From positions 1 to 11,074 of the forward strand of contig JAHFTN010000042.1 in assembly GCA_023269365.1 (NCBI GenBank): a stretch of DNA of 11,074 bases. Direction: 5' to 3'. The first letter of the stretch is position 1. The number at the start of each line of letters is the position of its first letter. The DNA comes from Chlamydiota bacterium (lineage in GTDB: Bacteria > Chlamydiota > Chlamydiia > Chlamydiales > Rhabdochlamydiaceae). The notes beneath the pieces are model-generated. The model was given only the letters and a program-made list of their open reading frames with translations. It was not told the DNA's origin and did no database searches. Positions 4,623-11,074 of the stretch are shown in pieces. The position numbers and the translations under genes were made by a program.

Positions 4623-7229
4623 ATGAAAGGTATGACACTAGAAACTGCAACAAAGCTCTCTCCGATGATGGCCCAGTGGCATCGCTGTAAAAAGCTATCC
4701 CCTCAGGCGCTGCTTCTCTTTCGCTTAGGCGATTTTTATGAAGCTTTTTACGAAGATGCGGCGCTGCTTTCTAAAGAACTTAAAGTGACTCTGACGCAGA
4801 GGCAAGATATCCCCATGGCAGGGATCCCCGTCCACACGAGTGAATTTTACATAGACAAACTCGTAGGGAAGGGATTCAGGGTAGCCATTGCCGAACAGAT
4901 GGAAGATCCTAAGCTCTCCAAGGGGCTTGTCAAACGGGAGATCGTGCGTATCTTAACGCCAGGGACCCTCTCCTCGAGCTCTGCACATAATTTTCTTAGT
5001 TGCATTGTTCAGGTGGGAGAACTCTTTGGATTGGCTATCTTAGATATCACGACAGCCGATTTTAAGGCATTTGAGTTTGAATCTGTAAAAGAGCTCCTCG
5101 ATGAGCTCCATCGCCTCGAGCCCAAAGAGATCTTAGTGTCTGAAAAATGCAAATGCATAGACTCCCTTCACGAGTTAAAAGCGTTGGTCATTCAGAAAGA
5201 AAACTGCCATTTCGAATATCAACACACAGCTGGGGTACTGCTCCGCCACTTCTCTGTGCACAACCTCGATGGGTTTGGGTTGAGGTCTAAAGTGGCAGCG
5301 ATCAATGCCGCAGGAGCTATTTTGCACTACGTGCAAGAGGAACTACACCTCCCCGTCCATCATATCAAATCCTTGAGCACAGAAAATTTAGCACACACCA
5401 TGCAGATAGATCCCTCTACAGAGAGGCATCTCGAGATTTTCTCTTCCTCTCAGATGGATAAAGGGGCGTTGACTCTCTTAAAAGTCCTCGATCACACTCA
5501 AACACCGATGGGAGGGCGCCTTCTTAAATTGTGGCTGATGCACCCTTTGCTCGATGTGGAAGAGATTGAAAAGAGGCAAGATGCGATCGCTGCACTTGTT
5601 GAAACTGATGCCTTAAGAAGCCATTTAAAACAGGTGCACGACCTTCACAGGCTCTTGATACGGATTGAAACGGCAAGTGCAACCCCTCGGGATCTTGTCG
5701 CTCTCAGCTCTTCCTTAGAACAGGTACAGCCCCTCCTGGACTTACTGGGCGCATTTCAAGGAGGGCTGCTTGGGCAAATTCGGGAGGATTTAAAAGATGT
5801 TTCTCCCCTCGTTTCTTTATTAAAAACAGCTCTTGTCGAATCCCCTCCCCTGCACCTAAAAGAGGGAGGAGTTTTTAGAGAAGGATTTCATGAGAAGCTC
5901 GACGCTCTTCTCCACTTAAAACAAGAGAGTCATTCTTGGATAGCTCACTACCAGGCTCAACTGAGAGAGGCCACGCAGATTAAGACCCTCAAAGTGGGCT
6001 ATACGGGTGTATTTGGCTATTATATCGAAGTGAGTAAAGGGCAAAGTGGCAAGATGGGAGAGAGTTTTCAGAGAAAGCAGACGCTTGTCAATGCAGAGCG
6101 GTTCACAACGAGCGAACTCAAAGAGTTCGAATACAAAATGCTCCATTGTGAAGAGCAAGCGGCTGCTTTAGAACAAGAACTCTTTACCCATCTAAGAGAA
6201 CAGATCAATTCCCAATCTAAAACTCTCCATCAGATCGCAGAGGCGATTGCCCTACTCGATCTCTTGTGCTCTCTTTCTTGGGTAGCAAAAACCCATGCTT
6301 ATGTGCGCCCCCGGGTTGATACGAGCCGCATCTTTGATATAGAGCAAGGAAGACACCCTATCGTCGAAACTTCGCTGGGGACTCAAGCCTACATCCCCAA
6401 CGATCTCTTCCTCGATGGGGAAAAAGAGCTGTTGCACATCATCACAGGCCCTAACATGGCAGGCAAATCCACCTTCATTAGGCAAGCTGCTCTCTTTGCC
6501 ATTTTAGCGCAGATCGGCTCGTTCGTCCCTGCAAAAAGAGCCCATATCGGGATCATCGATAAGGTCTTTAGCCGCATTGGAGCGAGTGACGACCTCTCCC
6601 GAGGGCAATCCACTTTCATGGTCGAGATGACAGAGACTGCCAACATCCTCAACAACGCCACCTCCCAATCTCTTGTGATCTTAGATGAGATCGGTAGGGG
6701 AACTAGCACCTACGACGGGATTGCAATCGCCTGGGCAGTAGCTGAATATCTACTCACCCAGAAGGGAAAGCAAGCCAAGACTCTCTTTGCAACTCACTAC
6801 TGGGAGCTGACAAAACTAGAAGACCAACTCACTGGCGCTGTGAACTACAACGTCGCTGTACACGAATCGGAAAAAGGGATCGTTTTCTTGCGCAAAATCG
6901 TGAAAGGAGGGACCGATAAGAGCTACGGGATCCACGTAGCAAAACTCGCAGGCCTTCCCCACGCTGTCATCAAGCGCGCACAAGAGATGTTAAAACAACT
7001 CGTGTCTGATTGCAAAAATCCGCCTGCATATTTGCGCCCAGATTTGCCTGCAGGGCACAGTGCGGAGCGCGTCGGCATCTTCGAGCAAGCTGTTAAGCGC
7101 GAGCACGAAGCCCTGCAGGATAAAGAGCCCTCTTTTGTTAAAGAACTTAAAACACTTGATCTTGACCACTTGACCCCGATGCAGGCGCTCGAGCTGCTTA
7201 TGAAGTGGAAAAACACTTATGCGATTTGA
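4623..7229 (+). CDS. mutS: DNA mismatch repair protein MutS
   Basis: MutS recognises mispaired and small looped bases after replication, then recruits MutL using ATP. The product is about 868 residues, typical of the family (E. coli has 853). Domain I carries the mismatch-reading FYE motif (F38 and E40, matching E. coli F36 and E38) within RLGDFYEAF. The connector and lever domains follow. The ATPase has a Walker A GPNMAGKST (609-617), the signature DDLSRGQSTF, and a Walker B VILDEIGRG with D688 and E689. SYGIHVAKLAGLP lies in the dimerising helix-turn-helix region. The C-terminus ends with the usual LDLDHLTPMQALELL stretch. The start is uncertain: the ATG at 4623 has no Shine-Dalgarno site and the ATG at 4632 has AAAGG only one base away. 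They differ by three residues. The gene overlaps uvrC by 11 bases. All key residues appear intact. Confidence 0.98.
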   Translation: MKGMTLETATKLSPMMAQWHRCKKLSPQALLLFRLGDFYEAFYEDAALLSKELKVTLTQRQDIPMAGIPVHTSEFYIDKLVGKGFRVAIAEQMEDPKLSKGLVKREIVRILTPGTLSSSSAHNFLSCIVQVGELFGLAILDITTADFKAFEFESVKELLDELHRLEPKEILVSEKCKCIDSLHELKALVIQKENCHFEYQHTAGVLLRHFSVHNLDGFGLRSKVAAINAAGAILHYVQEELHLPVHHIKSLSTENLAHTMQIDPSTERHLEIFSSSQMDKGALTLLKVLDHTQTPMGGRLLKLWLMHPLLDVEEIEKRQDAIAALVETDALRSHLKQVHDLHRLLIRIETASATPRDLVALSSSLEQVQPLLDLLGAFQGGLLGQIREDLKDVSPLVSLLKTALVESPPLHLKEGGVFREGFHEKLDALLHLKQESHSWIAHYQAQLREATQIKTLKVGYTGVFGYYIEVSKGQSGKMGESFQRKQTLVNAERFTTSELKEFEYKMLHCEEQAAALEQELFTHLREQINSQSKTLHQIAEAIALLDLLCSLSWVAKTHAYVRPRVDTSRIFDIEQGRHPIVETSLGTQAYIPNDLFLDGEKELLHIITGPNMAGKSTFIRQAALFAILAQIGSFVPAKRAHIGIIDKVFSRIGASDDLSRGQSTFMVEMTETANILNNATSQSLVILDEIGRGTSTYDGIAIAWAVAEYLLTQKGKQAKTLFATHYWELTKLEDQLTGAVNYNVAVHESEKGIVFLRKIVKGGTDKSYGIHVAKLAGLPHAVIKRAQEMLKQLVSDCKNPPAYLRPDLPAGHSAERVGIFEQAVKREHEALQDKEPSFVKELKTLDLDHLTPMQALELLMKWKNTYAI

Positions 7230-9036
7230 TCTGAAAACACTCGATACCTTCCCGATGCAACCTGGCGTCTACATCATGAAAGATGTCAAAGGCAAGGTGT
7301 TGTATATCGGAAAAGCAAAACAACTTAAAACCCGTGTGAAGCAGTACTTCTTGAACACAGCAGATACCCGGGCGATGATCCCCTATCTTCTTAGAGAAAT
7401 AGCAACCATCGACACCCTCGTTGTCCCCTCAGAAAAAGAAGCCCTCCTCTTAGAAAACACCCTCATTAAAAAGCATCAGCCTAAGTTCAATGCGGTTTTA
7501 AAAGATGACAAGACCTTTATCAGCCTCATGATTAACCACCGCAACCCCTGGCCGATGATCCGCCTTGTGCGCTGCAAGGGAAAGGCGAGGGAAGACGCCC
7601 TCTACTTTGGACCCTACACGAGCGCTTATGCAGCTAAAAAGACCTACGAGCTTTTAACTCGCCTGTTTCCCTTGCGCCAGTGTTCCGACCAAGAGCTTGC
7701 CCGCAGGGTGCGCCCTTGCTTGCTCTACTCAATGAAGCGCTGCATCGCTCCTTGCGTCTCTAAATGCACACACGAGGAGTATGCCCTTGTCGTTAAACGG
7801 GCGATCGCCTTTCTCAAGGGGGAAGATAGAGAGATTGCTCAAGCTCTACAAGAAGAGATCTCCCTTGCTTCCAAGCAGCTTAACTATGAAAAAGCGGCTT
7901 CTTTATTGGAAACATTAAGACAGATCGAGCATGTCTTAAATGCCCAAACGGTGGTGGCAAAAAGGGAGGGGAAGAGCAGCGACGCCTTAGCCCTCTACAG
8001 AGAGGGGGAAGAGCTCCTTCTCGTCCAGCTGTTTTTTAGGGAAGGAAAGCTCGTCGGATCTGCTTTTTTTTCTTTTAAAGGGATTTTAGAAGAAGAGGAG
8101 GCTCTCCTCTCTTCTTTCATCTTGCAGCATTATACAAAACAAACGCAGCTGCCCCAAGAGATTCTCACCCCGCTGCCTCTTGTTGATGGGGAGCTTATCT
8201 CTGAGATCTTGGGAAAATCTTGTCTCATTCTCTGCCCACAAAAGGGGGAAAAGAAGGCTCTTGTGGACCTTGCCATCGAGAATGCAAAAGCGCTATTCTA
8301 TAAAGAGAAAAATGCAAAGACGCTTCAAGAAAATAGACTCTTCGACCTACAGACGACTCTCAAGCTCACTCGCTACCCAAGGACAATTGCCTGTTTTGAC
8401 ACCTCTCACCTCGCAGGGAGCCATCCTGTTGCCTCCCTTGTTCTCTTCATTGAAGGGATCAAAGAAGGAAAAGCGGGACGTTTATTCCACATCAAAAAAG
8501 CGCTCAAAGGGGATGACTACGGAGCTTTACAAGAAGTCCTTTTGCGCTACCTCACAAAGGCAAAAGAAGAGGACACCCTTCCCGACCTGCTCATCGTCGA
8601 TGGGGGCAAAGGGCAGCTCCACGTGGCACAAGGGCTCTTTAGGCAGCTCGACATCGCCTCTGTCGACCTGATTGCCCTCACTAAAGAAAGGGGACGTCAT
8701 GACAAGGGGATGACAGGAGAGCTCGTTTTCTTGCAAGACCATCACGACCCCGTGCGGCTTAAAACCACCTCTCCCCTTCTCTTTTTACTTCAAAACATCC
8801 GCGATGAGACCCATAGAAAGGCCCTCTACTTCCATCGCTCTCAAAGGACAAAACACACTCTGACAAGCGCTCTCGATGAGATCCCAGGGATTGGGCCCAT
8901 CAAGAAAAAACGGCTGTTGCAACACTTTGGCAGCGTGGAAAAAATAAGGCAGGCAAGCGAAGAAGAGCTCCTTAAAGTCAAGGGAATTACAGCCAAAGAT
9001 TTGCATTACCTCTCTGGGTACTTGATACGCAAATGA
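7219..9036 (+). CDS. uvrC: Excinuclease ABC subunit C, UvrC
   Basis: UvrC makes both cuts around a DNA lesion in nucleotide excision repair after UvrA and UvrB have located it. At 605 residues it is full length. The GIY-YIG nuclease for the 3' cut spans about residues 12-95, with Y18, Y29 (LYIGKA), R39 and E79 (LLLEN) present. Four cysteines C155, C167, C175 and C179 (LRQC, RPC, KRC, APC) match those proposed to hold an iron-sulfur cluster in E. coli UvrC. A UVR helix for UvrB contact follows (LNYEKAASLLE). The RNase H-like nuclease for the 5' cut has D394 (FDTSH), D461 (VDGGKGQL) and H532 (RDETHR). The C-terminus carries tandem helix-hairpin-helix motifs (IPGIGPIKKKRLL and LLKVKGITAKDL). The start lies inside the end of mutS and the frame shift between them implies coupled translation. 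No defect is seen. Confidence 0.98.
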   Translation: MRFDLKTLDTFPMQPGVYIMKDVKGKVLYIGKAKQLKTRVKQYFLNTADTRAMIPYLLREIATIDTLVVPSEKEALLLENTLIKKHQPKFNAVLKDDKTFISLMINHRNPWPMIRLVRCKGKAREDALYFGPYTSAYAAKKTYELLTRLFPLRQCSDQELARRVRPCLLYSMKRCIAPCVSKCTHEEYALVVKRAIAFLKGEDREIAQALQEEISLASKQLNYEKAASLLETLRQIEHVLNAQTVVAKREGKSSDALALYREGEELLLVQLFFREGKLVGSAFFSFKGILEEEEALLSSFILQHYTKQTQLPQEILTPLPLVDGELISEILGKSCLILCPQKGEKKALVDLAIENAKALFYKEKNAKTLQENRLFDLQTTLKLTRYPRTIACFDTSHLAGSHPVASLVLFIEGIKEGKAGRLFHIKKALKGDDYGALQEVLLRYLTKAKEEDTLPDLLIVDGGKGQLHVAQGLFRQLDIASVDLIALTKERGRHDKGMTGELVFLQDHHDPVRLKTTSPLLFLLQNIRDETHRKALYFHRSQRTKHTLTSALDEIPGIGPIKKKRLLQHFGSVEKIRQASEEELLKVKGITAKDLHYLSGYLIRK

Positions 9037-11074
9037 CAAGTGATGACAAGGGCTTTGACAATTGCTTTTTTGACGCGACCCAGCTCCTCGAAGGTGAGCT
9101 GGCACTCATCGAACTGCCCATCTTCTGCTTTCTTTAAGACGAGCTTATCCACCATGTCTAGAACAGCCGCCTCTGTCATCTCGTTTATAGAGCGAGAGGC
9201 CGCTTCTACAGTGTCTGCAATCATGATAATTGCCGATTCTTTGGAGCGGGGTTTCGGGCCTGGGTAGCGGAACTGCTTTTCATTGACTTGAGTGACGTCC
9301 CCTCCCCTATGCTCCACTTGCTTGCAGTAAAAGTAGTAAACCATCGTCGTCCCGTGGTGCTCTCTAATCACATCGATAAAACTTTGGGGAAGGTGGTGTT
9401 TACGAGCCAAAGCTTCTCCTTCAGAGACGTGGGAGATGATCACTTGTGTCGATTCTATCGGGGTGAGAAGTTGGTGAATATTAAATCCTCCCAACTGATT
9501 CTCTGTAAAATAGTGGGGATTAAATAGTTTACCGATGTCGTGGTATAAAGTGGCGACCCTACAAAATAATCCGTTGCCTCCAACAGCTCTCGCTGCTACT
9601 TCTGCGATATGCCCCACAACAAGACTGTGTTGATAGGTGCCAGGAGCCTCTAAGCTCAACCGTCGCAGCAGCTCATGATCGGGATCCATGTATTCCATTA
9701 AGGTCATGTCCGTCATGACCTGAAATACCGATTCTAACAAGGGCAACAAACTCACTACGATCAGCGCCGTTACTCCTAAAAAAGCGACACAACTCACAAG
9801 ATCTGTTAAAAAATTAAAATCCAACGTCTGGTGCTCGAGCAAATTAAATGCGATGATCAAAGGGATCAGGCTCAATAAGAGCTTGCCGCAGACGCTAAAT
9901 ACCTCCTTGCGCCGATGCAGCTTTTTAGCAAAGAAGATGGTCATCACCGCAGCAAAAAAATTCATGACTAAAAAGGGGATGTAATCTACAGCTAACCCCA
10001 CAGAGAAGACGATCAGCAAGAAGAAAGAAGTGCTCATCGCAATCTCTGTGCTGATCAAAATCGAAATCAGAAGGGCTCCGAAAGGCAAGAGGAGAGGAAA
10101 ACGGACCACTTCAATCCAATTGCTCTCTTGTGAGAGCAGGATGTATTCCACCACCTTGGCAAAGAACAAACTCATCAGGGTGATGACAACGAGCAGTACC
10201 ACCTTCTTGAACGACCGAAATAGCTCTCGATAGGAAAAATGGAGGAAAAACAGCGCCATGATCGTTAAACTCGCCGCAATAAGGGCACTTGCAACGAGCG
10301 TCAAGGGGGTCCATAAGTTGCGTGCCTTATCTAAGGCCGCTTTCATCCCTTGGAGCATCGTGATGTGGCGAGAGGTGACAATCTCCCCTTTTTTTATGAT
10401 CTGGATCCCCGCTTCAATATGGGTAAACCGATCTGAAATCCCTTGTTTGATCTCTTGCTGTATGCTGTTTTGTAAGACAAAGTCGGGCTGTAAAGACCAC
10501 TCATGGCGAGAAAAGGCGGCAACGAGATACTCCACTGCTTCAGGATGGTGCTCCTTATTTTCCTGCAGCACCTGTTGCACCTCTTTCCATAGGGAAAAGG
10601 GCAAGACGCGGTGTTCATCTGTAATCACGGGAAATTTGAGAAGAAAAAAATCATGCGTATTCAACTGAGCTGCATCCATTTTATTGAGCGTACGCTCATC
10701 TATAAAACGCACTTGCTGCAACAGATCTTCAATCTGATCTAATAACCCATAGACCTTATCGAAAGAGGTTCGAGGAAGCTCTTTTCTCCATTGTTGGTGT
10801 TCAATTAAAGAGTTTTCAAAATTCCTTCTATAGGAGCGAAGCTCTGTCTCTTCAATCTTATAAATCGCCCCAATATCCCGAATAGCTTCTTGTTTTAATG
10901 CTTGTGTCGCTTCTTCATCCTGGAAAGAGAAATCCGCTTGAGAAATAACGTAATAGGGCGCCTCTGTCCCGATTTCCAACAGTTCCATCTGCACTTCACG
11001 GAAATGCAAAAAAAAGGTCAAAGAGATAAAAAACGTGAAAGCAAGCAAGACCCACTTGACGAGCCAGCTCCCCT
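9006..11074 (-). CDS. 7TM-HD family cyclic di-AMP phosphodiesterase, PgpH/YqfF type (N-terminus off the right edge)
   Basis: Members of this family hydrolyse cyclic di-AMP with a cytosolic HD domain anchored to the membrane. A TTG at 11048 is the first possible start in the window, but the frame stays open to the edge and the extra codons complete a hydrophobic helix (SWLVKWVLLAFTFF). The true start therefore lies beyond 11074. Numbering from 11048, residues 20-240 form the extracytoplasmic domain (7TMR-HDED type), including IIKKGEIVT near 217-224. About seven membrane segments occupy 247-445. The HD domain starts near 455, with HS at 474, the metal-binding YHDIGK (H503, D504), NPHYFTENQ, H540, REHHGTT (H564, H565) and MIADTVEA (D612). 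These match PgpH closely, so cyclic di-AMP is the likely substrate; Chlamydia is reported to make it. The gene converges on uvrC and their ends overlap by 31 bases. Confidence 0.93.
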   Translation of the reverse strand, partial: GSWLVKWVLLAFTFFISLTFFLHFREVQMELLEIGTEAPYYVISQADFSFQDEEATQALKQEAIRDIGAIYKIEETELRSYRRNFENSLIEHQQWRKELPRTSFDKVYGLLDQIEDLLQQVRFIDERTLNKMDAAQLNTHDFFLLKFPVITDEHRVLPFSLWKEVQQVLQENKEHHPEAVEYLVAAFSRHEWSLQPDFVLQNSIQQEIKQGISDRFTHIEAGIQIIKKGEIVTSRHITMLQGMKAALDKARNLWTPLTLVASALIAASLTIMALFFLHFSYRELFRSFKKVVLLVVITLMSLFFAKVVEYILLSQESNWIEVVRFPLLLPFGALLISILISTEIAMSTSFFLLIVFSVGLAVDYIPFLVMNFFAAVMTIFFAKKLHRRKEVFSVCGKLLLSLIPLIIAFNLLEHQTLDFNFLTDLVSCVAFLGVTALIVVSLLPLLESVFQVMTDMTLMEYMDPDHELLRRLSLEAPGTYQHSLVVGHIAEVAARAVGGNGLFCRVATLYHDIGKLFNPHYFTENQLGGFNIHQLLTPIESTQVIISHVSEGEALARKHHLPQSFIDVIREHHGTTMVYYFYCKQVEHRGGDVTQVNEKQFRYPGPKPRSKESAIIMIADTVEAASRSINEMTEAAVLDMVDKLVLKKAEDGQFDECQLTFEELGRVKKAIVKALVITCHLRIKYPER

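Noticed and set aside
8180..8671. A 163-codon plus-strand open frame inside uvrC.
   Set aside because: It lies within the RNase H-like domain of UvrC in another frame, has a lysine/serine/arginine-rich composition typical of an out-of-frame reading, and has no own ribosome site.
9080..9102. Hairpin CCAGCTC / GAGCTGG just past the uvrC stop, considered as the uvrC terminator.
   Set aside because: The seven-base stem is real, but no T tract follows it on either strand. It also lies within the conserved C-terminal coding region of the HD phosphodiesterase.
10258..10668. A 136-codon plus-strand open frame opposite the HD phosphodiesterase.
   Set aside because: It is antisense to a well-supported conserved gene and its translation has no domain-like features.

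Overview
This window looks like chromosomal DNA of a member of the Chlamydiota, most likely an environmental (Parachlamydiales-type) lineage rather than Chlamydia itself. The main reason is gene order. From memory, Chlamydia trachomatis carries uvrC, mutS, a small hypothetical gene (CT793) and dnaG side by side. Here the same four positions appear in the same order, with DnaG, MutS and UvrC recognisable from their motifs. The MutS N-terminus also reads like chlamydial MutS. The exact genus cannot be fixed from the sequence alone.

Layout, left to right. (1) 1-1092, minus: the first 364 codons of dnaG (primase); the C-terminus lies off the left edge. (2) 1177-2115 and 2112-4007, minus: two unrecognised genes joined by a 4-base ATGA overlap. 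They are visibly more AT-rich than everything around them and sit between dnaG and the CT793-like gene, so they look like an insertion into an otherwise conserved block. (3) 4060-4527, minus: a small, helical, cytosolic-looking protein of about 155 residues in the CT793 position. (4) 4528-4622: a divergent control region with a plausible minus-strand promoter lying across two palindromes, and a pyrimidine-rich mutS leader. (5) 4623-7229 mutS and 7219-9036 uvrC, plus: an overlapping two-gene DNA repair operon. (6) 9006-11074, minus: a 7TM-HD phosphodiesterase of the PgpH/YqfF type, convergent with uvrC and overlapping its tail by 31 bases. Its true start lies beyond the right edge.

The minus-strand genes from 4527 down to dnaG run the same way with short or negative spacing and may form one operon reaching the primase. 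On the other side, mismatch repair (MutS) and nucleotide excision repair (UvrC) are translationally coupled. The HD protein probably degrades cyclic di-AMP at the membrane and has no evident functional link to the repair genes.

I found no RNA genes, insertion sequences, CRISPR arrays or convincing intrinsic terminators, and no gene-free stretch longer than 300 bases. The candidates for something undescribed are the two unknown genes at 1177-4007. Everything else is well-known housekeeping.
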